64,000 nucleotides of DNA, from the NCBI GenBank assembly GCA_021613335.1, contig JAJTWR010000448.1:257501-321500 (forward strand), read 5' to 3'. How positions within the stretch are numbered: the first letter of the stretch is position 1; every line of letters begins with the position of its first letter. The notes under the pieces are model-generated. The model did not search any database. It was not told where the DNA came from and worked only from the letters and a program-made list of their open reading frames with translations. Positions 32,893 through 43,418 of the stretch are shown here, in pieces. A program made the translations under genes and the position numbers. The DNA comes from Whitmania pigra. Lineage: Eukaryota > Annelida > Clitellata > Hirudinida > Haemopidae.

Positions 32893-33659
32893 TTCTAGAG
32901 TTCTCTGGATGTAATAAAATAACAGCGGTGTAGAAAACTAGGATTATTTGTTCTCTTGCAAACGAAAAATCAAAAGATGTTCTTCAATATGCTTGGCACA
33001 GATGCCATTGCCAGTTTTGTAATTTGGATGTGAAATAACTCCCGATTGGAGCAAATCGCACAAATGATCCGTCGACGACTGTTTATCGAAGTCTTGCAGA
33101 GTCTCTCGCCCAGCCATTGATTAGAAGCTGTTTGGTCAAACCAACTCAGAAAACCGATCATGGATGCAATTTTAAATTTCGAGCTAAACTCTGGAGATAT
33201 AACGAATGAAAGACCGGCTAAAGTAAAGAAAATACATGGAACTTGTCACCGTTGAGCCCGCGCGAGTTTGGACTGCCCTAGACCTTGTCCATCACACTTT
33301 GTCAATAGATCAAATGTGACAAATGCATGTAACTGTACAACTTAAAGATATTATTCGCAGTAACATTGAGCAATTTTATAATTACATTGAATCTCAAATA
33401 AGCAGTTTAATTAATTTTTATTTAATAAAAAGTATTGTTTAAATAGGTTTTATTCAACGTGTTTTTTTTACTTAAAAATTCCACGCATAAATTTAAAATA
33501 AATAGAATTGATATTGTTCAAACTTTGCAAAAAAGTCTCTGAATTAATATTAAATGAAAACGATTATGCGTGCAAATTGAACTCCAAGAACCGAGAGCAT
33601 AACTTTTTAATATGAACCAGATGAGGGTTAAGAGCAAACCAGACTTGGCAACAAACGCT
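32893..33659. other. no gene seen
   Basis: AT-rich with no convincing frame. A 63-codon minus frame at 32970-33161 has no recognised motif. Confidence 0.35.
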
Positions 33660-34400
33660 TCTTCAGAATGGAGCGCGCGAAGTAGAATGGAGACCCTTTT
33701 GAATTCTTTTGCTAAATGAAGAATATTTCATACGTGGTCCTATTTCAATACCGAGATATTTGTAGATGTCTGAGATGCTCAGAGCCTTGATTTTCTTCTC
33801 CTGCAGTTTCAATAAGATGCGAGATAGTTAATCAACTATCCACTGACTGCGTTTGCTGATAATTCCAGTTCTCATCTTGGCACATTTTCCTGGACTCATG
33901 ATGAGACCGACTTTAGCTATTTCTATCTCCAGAGAAACCACACTAACTAGGGCAAATTTAGCAATATCTTCTGCAATGCCATATTTTTCTTTTTATCGTC
34001 GATTCTGAAGTATTTTTCTGTAAACTTCTTGTCTTCTTGTTTACAGCCTCCAATGTTTGGTGTTTAAATCTTTTGTGAGCCTCCACATTGATGTTCTTAC
34101 AACCATTTCAATCAATTCCAGTTCAATTTCTGCCAGCTTACTGGATTCCTCTGTTGACCACAAACATTTTGAAAAACTTTTTCCGACTATTTCTTTGTGG
34201 TATTGGACGGGATGTTTTTGTTTCTTATGCAGTTTAAGTCCTTTGGATGTTTCAAGGGAAGCCGAGTAATACTTATATTTCAATGAATGTGGTTCTGAAC
34301 TCTCTTGCAAATCTTCAACATTGACGACGATCTGCTCACCAAAACATTTATGTAGGAAATAGTCTGTTTGAAGACAACATTCCGAAGACATTTATCAGCG
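33660..34400 (-). mobile_element. R2/NeSL-like LINE fragment (zinc-finger N-terminus joined to RT-end)
   Basis: The minus frame from 34391 has a degenerate C2H2 finger (GLKLHKKQKHPVQYHKE), a W-S/T-E-E-like LWSTEESSKLAEIELELI and then, with stops, KVGLIMSPGKCAKMRTG and ALSISDIYKYLGIEIGPRMK. These last pieces come from the C-terminal side of an RT domain. The RT core between them is deleted. The order finger-RT without an APE endonuclease fits site-specific-type LINEs. Confidence 0.65.
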
Positions 34401-34624
34401 GACGAAAACGTTAACGTTGTAAGTTCTGTCTTCAATTTTTTTCCGTTTCAATAACTAGTTTCACCTTTCAGCGAATTAAATTGGGGGACACAAAAAACGA
34501 GATAACTAAGCTAAACCAGTTGATTTTCTAACGAAATTTCACAAAAACAACCCAGGAAAAACAAACCGGCCGCACCTCAGTTCTCTCGCTCGAAACTACT
34601 ATTACCATTAATATTACTAATATT

Positions 34625-35168
34625 GTTATTTTTTTTTATTTTTTTTTATTTTTATTAAGTGGGTAGAGGACCGAAGCCTCTTACCTGCCCACTATCAAAC
34701 AGCAAAGCAATGATGAAAATTAACGAGAGGTTCAATCAGTAGTAAACGAGAAAAGGAGACAAGTCATATTCGTTGAGAAGGGAGGTGAAGCGACTATAGG
34801 TGCTAGCTGAAACTAAGCTATTAAGTATTTTATTCCAAATGTTAATAATTCGATTTGTGAAAAAATATTTGGTGTTGTCTATTGCACAAAAATATGACCT
34901 TAGTTTAAATTGATGACCTCTAGTGGATGAGTAGCTTGCAAAATGAATATGGTTTTTAAGGTGAGTTGATGTTAAATTATTGATGATCCTGTATAATAAG
35001 CAGAGGTCAGCTATTAAACGGCGATGTTCAAGCGATTTAAGTTGTAGAGCCTTGAGCCGGTCATGGTACTTCAGCTGTCCGACAGCAGGGATGGCCTTGG
35101 TAAATTTCTTTTGGATGTTTTCAATGTTCTCGATCAGGTATTTATGGTGAGGGTTCCAGATTATTATT
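34625..35168 (-). mobile_element. CR1/Jockey-like LINE 3' end
   Basis: On the minus strand WNPHHKYLIENIENIQKKFT, KAIPAVGQLKYHDRLKALQL and KSLEHRRLIADLCLLYRIIN are followed by an RT-end block with NRIINIWN and an A-rich 3' end at 34625-34655. It is one uninterrupted frame over most of its length and is related to the copies at 2.8-3.4 and 56.8-57.6 kb but clearly a different subfamily. Confidence 0.85.
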
Positions 35169-35329
35169 TTTATTCATTCAACTTGACCGCATAACGACTG
35201 AAAAGTCAATGATGCCAGGTCTCAAAAAGAGTCCACGGGCAACAAAAATAGCATTAATGTCACCTTAAATCCTAAAACAAGATCGAAACAAAACAAAAAA
35301 ATTCTATCGTTTTTGTTTAACTGAAATAT

Positions 35330-35905
35330 CAATGTCATCCCAGAATCTTTCTAAGTATATGCTCTGTTCCATTCAATGCACTCTTCTGCACTTCATACTG
35401 GCTCGGTTTTCCTGGTACCTTCTCCAACTCTTTCCTGCAGTTTTCTTCAATCTCTGGATTGGGAACCAGTGCCCCAACAATAACTGGTGTTGTTTTGATT
35501 TCAATTTTCCACATTCTGCTGGCTTTAATTTGCAAATCTTTATATTTAAGAATTTTTTCGTTTAGTTTTTTGTATAACATTTTGGTCGTTAAGTATGGAA
35601 ATTTCAATCAGCAGGCAATAGTTTTCTTTTCTGTCCAAAAATATGATGTCCGATCTATTATTATTGTTCTGTGAGTGCACCTTGGTCCCACATAAGAATG
35701 ATGTCACCGATACTCACAACAGGCTCAGGTTTGTGTAAATAATATTTCTCAGTTACTGGAATATCGAAGCTCTTACATATTTTCCAATGGATGTACACAG
35801 CAACTTTATTGTGTCTTTCAGTATATTCTGTGAATATATCGTGATATTTTGGTGGCAGCGATGGGATCCGAAGGGTAGCCAGTGTGTTCAACAGGATCAA
35901 GCAGG
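35330..35905 (-). mobile_element. LINE C-terminus with restriction-like endonuclease motif
   Basis: Frames joined by shifts give RHNKVAVYIHWKICKSFDIP, EKYYLHKPEPVV, then SDIIFLDRKENYCLLIEIS, LNDQNVIQKT, KILKYKDLQIKASRMWKIEI and TTPVIVGAL. The D...(L/I)IEIxI pattern is the PD-(D/E)XK-type signature at the C-terminus of endonuclease-bearing LINEs of the R2/NeSL kind. It may be another piece of the same family as 33660-34400, though their order is not that of one element. Confidence 0.68.
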
Positions 35906-36605
35906 ACTGTTGAAATCCGAAGAAGAGCCAGAGTGCTCGACTGGATCAATCATCAGAAGAACCGATGTCAGGACCATCATCAGGAATCGAGGGCAGTGAC
36001 TGGGAGGTCAAGAAGATCGTCATCAGGAGCAACTGCATCGACTGAAGATTATCCCAATTGTTACCAGGAGCGACTGCATCGACTGGGAGAGCATCATCAT
36101 CATCCTCATCAAGATACAGGTCATCAACGGTGAAACATTCGTTTGCGATAACTAGGAACTAGGCATCAGAGTGCCCGAATTACTTTTCGATAGGACTTCT
36201 TGGTAATAAGATAGAATATCTTAGAGATGTCTCAAAAAAAATTAAATCGATTTTTAATATAAATGTCAGCACTATATTGCTACATAAATATCGTAGCAAT
36301 CCCATATTTTACAAATCACTTAAGCCAATAGATATAACCACAGTGAAGCAGTACTTAGTGAAACTTTGAGGCGTGCACGACAGTGGAGTTGGCAAATCTC
36401 TGGCAAAAACTTTGAACATCAATAACTTTTCAACGGATTAAGATAGAGTCGAAATTTATTCTATATATAGCTTATATAAAGATATATCAATCTGATTGAA
36501 TCAACAAAGATAATATCGTGTTTTCACCCATATTACACGCGCGTAATGTTCGGTTTTACGTACCGCGCACCCCCATCTGCGTGCTATAATCGTATGCGTA
36601 TTATA
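35906..36605. other. no gene seen
   Basis: At 35850-36130 there is a run of GATC/CATC-rich sequence starting TGGCAGCGATGGGATCCGAA, which resembles the start of a retroelement leader, but no LTR is adjacent. The rest is AT-rich with a short patch of alternating CG near 36540. Confidence 0.3.
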
Positions 36606-36609
36606 CTAT

Positions 36610-36887
36610 TGTTGTAAACTTGGCAATAAATGTTTAAAATTATATTGCCGAGACTAATTAGATTTAAATCTAATTATATTTGGGGTAATATTCATTATCT
36701 TTTTGTACGTAATCGTATCTACTTTATGACACACAAAGAGGCCATCAACATCTCAGTACAACTTTCAGTTCTAAAGTTCTTCATATCCTTGGCGCACTTA
36801 CCTTCGATTATTCAGTTCAGTTAACTGAATACTTGCTTAATAAACTTACTCTTGGACTTACTAGTTCCCGGACCCCAGGTTATTTCA
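36610..36887 (+). repeat. 5' LTR
   Basis: 278 bp, TG...CA ends. It carries AATAAACTTAC (poly(A) signal) near its 3' end. It differs from the 3' LTR at GAGACTAATT/GAGAATAATT and CGTAATCG/CGTAGTCG. Confidence 0.95.
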
Positions 36888-37025
36888 TTGGTGTCAGGAG
36901 TGGGATTTCCAAGAGCCATTGTTATTGTCGAGAAACCTTTGGGAGTCGGAATCTGGTGACATTAAGAGCGGTTAAGGTGAAAGCTTAAAGTAAGATCGAA
37001 GGATAAACTGAGTAGGAAAAAAAAA

Positions 37026-38063
37026 ATGACCAAGTCGTTGAATGAACTAAGTTTTATGGAACTCAAGGTAGAGCTGAGGAAAAGACAGTTGAACAGCAAA
37101 GGAAAGAAGGAAGAACTCATAGAACGTCTTGAGTCGTGGATAATCGATAATGGTTTTGAGGTGGAGGAATACGGTTTTGAAGATCCTGCACATAAAAGAC
37201 TTTTTGCTAAATTGGAATACCAACAAGAACAGCTTTTTGCAAGGATGGACGACAGGGTTAATAATCTGCAAGGCGAGTTCAAAGATTTGAAAAGTGAAGT
37301 AGCTTCAAAAATCGATGAGTTACAGGCTGAAATCAACCTTATGAAAGCCAGGCAAGCAGAATCGAGAGGCAAACCACAGGAAAACTCAACCGAAATAAAA
37401 GTAGAAGCTGGCAAAACTTTAAAAAGAATAAAACCTCCAACATTCGATGGACAGATGCCTTGGACAGTTTTCAAACACCAATTTGAAACCGCCGCAAAGC
37501 ACAACAAATGGACTGAAGAAGAGAAAGCTACGGAATTCATCATGACGCTGCAAGGACGGGCGGCTGATCTGCCTCAAACGATGTTGGATTGCCAAGACTA
37601 CTCAAAACTAATAGAAGTGATGGGACGGAGGTTCGGGAATAACCATATGGAGGAAGTTTTCCGAAATGAGTTAGGAAACCGCACACAAAAACAAGGGGAG
37701 TCACTCCAAGAACTGGAAGCAGACGTCAGACGACTCGCTTATTTAGCTCACCCGGATTTTCCTGCAGAATTTATTGAAAAGATAGTTACTAATGCTTTTA
37801 TTGATGGCATAAAAGACCCGGAATTGAGAATGGCTGTAAGAATTAATGGAAAAACCACCAGCCATGAGGCCTTAGCTTTTGCCCTTTCAATGGAAGCGGT
37901 CAAAACTTCATCTTCTAACAACTCCTGCGTAAAAAAGACCGAGTCTCTTGAAGATAACCAGGATCAACTAATTAGGAAAATAGTGGAGCAAGTTAACAAC
38001 TTTAACAAACAGCATACACGTTCAAAATTCCAAAAAGATCAGCAAGACGAACAACAGTACTAA
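37026..38063 (+). CDS. Gag polyprotein with N-terminal SAP domain
   Basis: 345 codons, intact. Residues about 3-40 (LNELSFMELKVELRKRQLNS, GKKEELIERLESWI) form a SAP motif, a helix-turn-helix used for DNA or chromatin binding and rare in Gag. A coiled-coil stretch follows (residues about 60-110). Next comes the Ty3/Gypsy-type Gag core beginning KPPTFDGQMPWTVFKHQFE, with ATEFIMTLQGRAADLP and a FRNELGNRTQKQGESLQEL block. The C-terminus is hydrophilic; no CCHC knuckle is present before the stop. The 3' end of the gene lies inside the left arm of the inverted repeat. Inferred role: particle formation for this element's RNA. Confidence 0.92.
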   Translation: MTKSLNELSFMELKVELRKRQLNSKGKKEELIERLESWIIDNGFEVEEYGFEDPAHKRLFAKLEYQQEQLFARMDDRVNNLQGEFKDLKSEVASKIDELQAEINLMKARQAESRGKPQENSTEIKVEAGKTLKRIKPPTFDGQMPWTVFKHQFETAAKHNKWTEEEKATEFIMTLQGRAADLPQTMLDCQDYSKLIEVMGRRFGNNHMEEVFRNELGNRTQKQGESLQELEADVRRLAYLAHPDFPAEFIEKIVTNAFIDGIKDPELRMAVRINGKTTSHEALAFALSMEAVKTSSSNNSCVKKTESLEDNQDQLIRKIVEQVNNFNKQHTRSKFQKDQQDEQQY

Positions 38064-38951
38064 AGGCTCGCCCTGAGTCTTCGACGACCTCCGAAGGCCA
38101 GAAAGCCCGCCCTTACTGAGAACTCCACAAATGAACTCCTCAGATATCGATCCAACCTTATCAACCACGTACTCACGACCTCCGAGTACCTCACCGTCAA
38201 CATCTCCACTCTCAGTTACAATGACATCCGTAGCTCCAACCTCCACGACATCCACAGCTGAATCGAATTCGGAAACCCCCAACTCAAGTCGATCGCCACT
38301 GCTCTCCAGGTCCATTCCCTCCACTGATTCCTCAACGCGAGGAGGCTCCACTCTAGTCTCTACCAAAGGCCCTCCCCCAATTATTTCTACGGTTTTCTCC
38401 ACAACCGACACCAACGAGGCAATCGTGCACGGAACTGGTTCATCGGGTACTGATTGGAGTTTGCCAAAATTTCCTTCAGCTCACCGTTGTCCTCATTCCC
38501 AACATTTATGGGTAGCTCCACTATTGGACTGCCCCCGTCAACCACAAAACTGCCCTCACTCTCCTCAGCACCGTTCTCCTCCCTCAGCTCCTTCCCCGAC
38601 TCCTCACTCCATGGAAGAAACACTTTGCTTCCCAAAGTTCCTGCATCCACAATTTCCTCGGTCTCTTTCCCAACCGAAACCAGTGTGGCAATCGACTTGA
38701 GTTGGGGGTTTCCGAATTCGATTCAGCTGTGGATGTCGTGGAGGTTGGAGCTACGGATGTCATTGTAACTGAGAGTGGAGATGTTGACGGTGAGGTACTC
38801 GGAGGTCGTGAGTACGTGGTTGATAAGGTTGGATCGATATCTGAGGAGTTCATTTGTGGAGTTCTCAGTAAGGGCGGGCTTTCTGGCCTTCGGAGGTCGT
38901 CGAAGACTCAGGGCGAGCCTTTAGTACTGTTGTTCGTCTTGCTGATCTTTT
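38032..38951. repeat. 265-bp inverted repeat pair (38032-38297 / 38687-38951)
   Basis: The arms are near-identical in opposite orientation, starting at AAAAAGATCAGCAAGACGAA and ending at the CAAGTCGAT junction. The loop is about 390 bp. A transcript would form a very long hairpin. Because of it, the same serine/threonine-rich frame appears on both strands, which is an artefact and not a protein. Confidence 0.95.
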
Positions 38952-39137
38952 TCATCATGCGTTATTGTGTGGATACCGGAGGAGGACGGGCTTGCATTGA
39001 CACGATTATGGCAGTGCATAAACACCATGTGAGAGATTGTGTCCCGAGAGTAAAAATGAAGGTGGCAAACATCGCCGACAGGCGAAGTATCACGGGGAGC
39101 AGCTTGTTCGGGACGAACAAATTTAAGAAGGGTGCAA

Positions 39138-39415
39138 TGTTGTAAACTTGGCAATAAATGTTTAAAATTATATTGCCGAGAATAATTAGATTTAAATCTA
39201 ATTATATTTGGGGTAATATTCATTATCTTTTTGTACGTAGTCGTATCTACTTTATGACACACAAAGAGGCCATCAACATCTCAGTACAACTTTCAGTTCT
39301 AAAGTTCTTCATATCCTTGGCGCACTTACCTTCGATTATTCAGTTCAGTTAACTGAATACTTGCTTAATAAACTTACTCTTGGACTTACTAGTTCCCGGA
39401 CCCCAGGTTATTTCA
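39138..39415 (+). repeat. 3' LTR
   Basis: 278 bp, partner of 36610-36887, followed by the CTAT target duplication. Confidence 0.95.
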
Positions 39416-39597
39416 CTATATTAAATTTACATGAATTTGATTCCCGACCAACAAAAATAAAAAAATTTAAATTATAGTTTTTGGTTGTATTTTTTTTTTG
39501 TAAAAGCTTTAGAATATAGTTTTAATTTTAAATAGCTTATAATTGGTTGGGCATTAATGCATTGCATAAATAACTTCCGATATATGCTTACAGAAAC

Positions 39598-39640
39598 AAA
39601 TCATCTCAGTTATGCAACGGACTATAATCAAATAAATAAA
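39598..39640 (+). mobile_element. 43-bp LINE-tail insertion
   Basis: AAATCATCTCAGTTATGCAA followed by CGGACTATAATCAAATAAATAAA, i.e. only the 3' end of the RNase H LINE. Bounded by TGCTTACAGAAAC at 39585-39597 and again at 39641-39653, a 13-bp target duplication. An extreme 5' truncation. Confidence 0.9.
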
Positions 39641-39653
39641 TGCTTACAGAAAC

Positions 39654-39783
39654 GTGCGCCCGCATGGCCTAAACGGTCAAGGCTGCGCCTCTCACGATGG
39701 CAGCGCGGATTCAAACCCCGATGCGGGAGCACCGTCCTAATCATCTAGCTATGCGACGGACGTTAATAAAACATTACATTTTT
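39654..39783 (+). mobile_element. tRNA-derived SINE, copy 3
   Basis: GTGCGCCCGCATGGCCTAAA, B box GGATTCAAACCCC, then the shared tail CATCTAGCTATGCGACGGAC and A-rich end. Flanked by TGCTTACAGAAAC (39641-39653) and TGCTTACAGAAGC (39784-39796). The left duplication is the same sequence that ends the preceding LINE-tail insertion. Confidence 0.95.
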
Positions 39784-40074
39784 TGCTTACAGAAGCATGT
39801 GGAAAAGCAGTCACGTTAATCATTGCATTGTACTGCTCTCGAATTTGGGTCGTCAACTTGAATTTAGCTGAAATTAATTGATGGCAACTATGAGTGGGGT
39901 GTTGTACTAATTTATTTGTGTCATAATTATTCAACTATTTGTTACTCATAATTATATTTGATGTTAGAGTTTTCACTTTGTGTGACTGTTTTTTCAGCAC
40001 TGGTTTCAAATAGAGATTTGGTTGATACTACTTAACATTTTAGTAGACAAACATCACATGCATGGACTTATTGT

Positions 40075-41860
40075 AGCAAATGTCTTCAATCTCTTAATGG
40101 TCCTGTTATAAAAACTCTGTGAACACTTTCGACGGGGAGTGTACCAGATGACTTAAAATTGGCCAAAGTGATTCCATTGCATAAATCCGGTGATCTGAAC
40201 AGGATCTGCAATTACAGACCTATCTCGATTCTGCCATATTTTTCAAAAATTATCGAAAAGGCCGTATATCGTCGAGTTGAATCCTTCTTATCAAGGTTTA
40301 GTCTGCTCAATAACAAACAATTCGGATTTCGAAAAAATCACTCAACATATATGCCTCTACTCTTACTTTATTCGAAAATTGCCGACGCTCTGGACCGTGG
40401 TGAGTTCACCATCGGTGTGTTTCTCGATCTATCAAAAGCATTTGATACCGTAAATCATGAGATACTTTTGTCGAAACTTTATCATTACGGTTTGCGTGGT
40501 TGTGTTTTGAAGTGGTTTACCAGTTATTTGTCGGGTCGTAAACAATTTACAGAATTTAATGGGCTTATTGTAGCAATTTGAATCTTCGTTTAGTGACGTA
40601 GCTTGTGGCGTTCCTCAAGGGTCTATTCTTGGCCCCTTGCTATTCATAATTTATATTAACGATTTACATAACTCATCATCTTTACTTACATTTTTATTAT
40701 TCGCAGACGATACAAATGTATTTGCTTCTGGCAAAAATCTCAATGACTTAATTATCAGCATCAATAGGGAGTTAACAAATGTTGACACTTGGTTTCGCGC
40801 CAATAAGTTATCTTTAAATGTCGACAAGACAAATTTTATGCTGTTTTGCTCAAAAAATAAGGACAGAACCCATAGTATTCAACCTTGCATCAACAACTTA
40901 CAGATTAAACATGTCACCTCTACCAAATTCCTCGGCATTATTATCGATGATAGATTAAACTGGTTTTTGCATATCAATTACGTTGCCTCTAAAATTTCAA
41001 AAAACATTGGCATCATGTCAAGGGTCTCTTCATTTGTTGATAAAAAAATTCTCATTATGCTTTATTATTCTTTAATATATCCTTATCTCATCTATTGTAA
41101 TATCGCCTGGGCCTCTACCTATCCCTCAAAACTTATCCACTTACTTACACTCCAAAAAAGAATAATTCGTACTATATTTCGTCTCCATCCACGTGCCCAT
41201 ACAAAGGACTTTTTTATTTCAAATGGACTTCTAAATATATATCAGATCAATAAATTCCAAACTTGCCTCTTCATATACAATTATGAACATAACTTGCTGC
41301 CTCTATCCTTTAATAATATGTTTTTCAAATCATCAGATGTCCACTCTTACAATCTTAGATCATCCAATCAATTGAGATCTGAATTTTCCCGTACCACCTT
41401 AAAAAATTCTCCATATGTTGCAAAGGTCCACTCTTGTTCTCCTCTCTGCCGTCGTCCCTTGTTTCTCTAAACAGTTCCTCACTATTTAAATCCCATCTTA
41501 AAAAACACATTCTATCCACCATTTGAACCTTTTATCCACATTTCCACCTTATCATTCATTTTATTACCCTGTTTTTTTCCTCGTTGATTACATCGCTTAG
41601 TCATTATTCCGATTATTCCTCGTCTCTCATTTGTTGCCATTAATTTTCACCTGTCGTTACCATTAGAAGTTTATATATATGCAAAGACCCTTTCAAACGC
41701 CCCTTTAAATTTGTCAAATTGAAACAACCTATCCCCTAGACGGGAATTAATTCCCTTGGGATAGTTCATTAATGAATTTGTGAGTCTTTTTTTGGTGTGA
41801 TTTTTTTGGCTATTTGAATATAGTTTTTTGAAAATAAACGAATTCAAACCCTAAAAAAAA
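40075..41860 (+). mobile_element. CR1/L2/Rex-like LINE, 5'-truncated
   Basis: RT domain pieces: LSTGSVPDDLKLAKVIPLHK, CNYRPISILPYFSKIIEKAV, NKQFGFRKNHST, GVFLDLSKAFDTVNHEILL, then after a one-base frameshift near 40581 the block CGVPQGSILGPLLFIIYIND and the catalytic FADDT, followed by KTNFMLF and FLGIIIDDRLNW. The C-terminal part runs to 41470. The 3' UTR ends in a poly(A) of 10-11 bases at 41853-41863. Two frames plus one premature stop: dead, but fairly recent. Confidence 0.9.
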
Positions 41861-42092
41861 AAACACTTTTCAAAAGCATGGAACAAAATAGATACAATTT
41901 TGATAATAGTGTCAGTTGTCAGTCTTTGGAGTTTTTATCAGAAAAGAAAATGAAAGTCTTAGCCCATTCTCTTGGAGCTCATTATGAAGATTCAAATTGG
42001 TAACTATAATAAATAAAAACCACCACTTGCCATAAGAACATATTATGAAACCCATTAGATGGCAAAACTTATATGAAGCTTTTGGCTATACT

Positions 42093-42480
42093 TTCATGTT
42101 ATAGTTGATTCATTGTTTGGACCTCAACAATTCCATACCTTCACAGTGAAGCTGTGTCCCAGAGCATGGTACATTTGCATAACTTCAATATCTGCTTTAA
42201 GAGTTGATATCAATTTATTTAAAAATCCTTGTTTCTTTCAATGCAATTATAAAGCCTATTGTACATGAGCTACATTTCATGTTCAAATCAATGATCCATT
42301 TATGGTTCTTGAAAGAGAGACTTTAACTTTGAAATCTCATGAAATTTCATGTTATAATTGATGTACTGTTTGGACCTCAACAATTCTATACCTTCCAGTG
42401 AAGCTGTGTCTCACATCATGGTACATCTGTTTAACTTCATCACCTACTCCAAGAATTTATCTCAAAATGTTTTAAAATAT
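42093..42480. repeat. two-copy direct repeat, ~256-bp offset
   Basis: TTTGGACCTCAACAATTCCA, AGTGAAGCTGTGTC and CATGGTACAT occur in the same order at 42093-42230 and 42350-42480 with moderate divergence. No coding content. Confidence 0.8.
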
Positions 42481-42519
42481 CTCTTAAGATTTGTACATTT
42501 ATAATATGTGATTTCCATA

Positions 42520-42830
42520 TTTAGGGAGTTCCGGTTACGGGAACATAGACTGGTTAAGCGGAAAACTTTGCAGCATGGAATTTTAACGAGTTCGTTAACG
42601 TCCTTTGAAGTATTGCTTCACTTTTGTCTTACAAATTATCATGCGTGAACAGTCTGCATTCCAAAATAGGAAGTTGATGCAAACATTAAAATTGGATGAT
42701 AGACCACCCGGGATGATTGGAATGTGACATCCGCTTAAGTTGAGCATCTTCTTAACTGACTCCTCTTTATGAGCAGTCATTGCATCCATTTGGGGCCGTC
42801 AAAGCCACACCCTTTGTTTGTAATTTTCAC
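42520..42830 (-). mobile_element. pogo/Tigger transposase C-terminal fragment
   Basis: The minus frame MDAMTAHKEESVKKMLNLSG followed by CHIPIIPGGLSSNFNVCINF matches the stretch between the second and third acidic residues of pogo transposases (D...H...VIPGGLT.LQPLD). The LQPLD part is missing. The end near 42525, AGTTCCGGTTACGGGAACAT, looks like a terminus. Confidence 0.7.
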
Positions 42831-42889
42831 TTTTGGCATGTCGCCGAGCTCCACTCTATCAGTCTCTTTTGTGTAGCATGTACATATAT

Positions 42890-43195
42890 AATGAAGATAT
42901 ATAATTAGTGAAGACCTTAGAGGACCGTGAGTTTTTGAGGAATCGTCGGTTATTGTTTACTATGAAAGAACAAGACCGGCACCACCATTGGTTTTTGATC
43001 AGCCGGAAAGAAAATGAAGACAGAGTAGAATCTGCAGGCACGCCAGGGCATCCACCAGTTTCTCAAGCAGAAGCCCCAACAGCGGTAACGCCTTGTCAGT
43101 AACCAGTCCCTGTTGTGGAAGAGAGACCAGCAACCACCAGAAGTGGAAGACCAATCAAGCCCCCTATCGTTATGGTTTTGACTGAGCTCCAAGCT
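42890..43195 (+). mobile_element. probable Gypsy polyprotein C-terminus
   Basis: The reading EERPATTRSGRPIKPPIV (43115-43168) is the RSGR..KPP tail typical of Gypsy integrase ends, and the preceding EDRVESAGTPGHPPVSQAEA is Pro/Glu-rich linker. Short and without neighbours, so tentative. Confidence 0.4.
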
Positions 43196-43202
43196 TGGAA
43201 GG

Positions 43203-43325
43203 GATATATATATATTTTATATATTATATATATATATATATATATAATAAATATAATATATATAATAAATATATATAATAATAATATATATATAATATAT
43301 AATAAATATATATATATATATAAAT
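43203..43325. repeat. (TA)n-rich microsatellite
   Basis: Runs of TATATA with ATAATA interruptions. Ile/Tyr-rich frames on both strands are spurious. Confidence 0.95.
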
Positions 43326-43339
43326 ATTTATAAAATCCA

Positions 43340-43395
43340 GTCCAAATCATCTCAGTTATGCAACGGACTATAATCAAATAAATTAATAAAAATAA
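43340..43395 (+). mobile_element. 56-bp LINE-tail insertion
   Basis: GTCCAAATCATCTCAGTTAT continues to the A-rich AATTAATAAAAATAA. Flanked by a perfect 14-bp duplication ATTTATAAAATCCA (43326-43339 and 43396-43409). Confidence 0.95.
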
Positions 43396-43418
43396 ATTTA
43401 TAAAATCCAAGTCCAAAG

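Larger units (their letters stand above)
36610..39415 (+). mobile_element. young LTR element encoding only Gag (TR-GAG-like)
   Basis: Two 278-bp LTRs (TGTTGTAAAC ... GGTTATTTCA) differ at only about two positions, and CTAT is duplicated at both flanks (36606-36609 and 39416-39419). A primer-binding site candidate TGGTGTCAGGAGTGGGA follows the 5' LTR at about 36889, and a purine-rich AAGAAGGGTGCAA precedes the 3' LTR. Between them are one Gag gene, a 265-bp inverted repeat, and no protease, RT or integrase. Mobilisation must come from a related complete element. Confidence 0.93.

Noticed and set aside
38131..38853. Ser/Thr/Pro-rich proteins on both strands
   Set aside because: The same peptide appears on each strand because of the inverted repeat. 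There is no family match, and the arms lie in a non-autonomous LTR element.
43096..43416. Ile/Tyr-rich open frames on both strands
   Set aside because: They are translations of the TA microsatellite.
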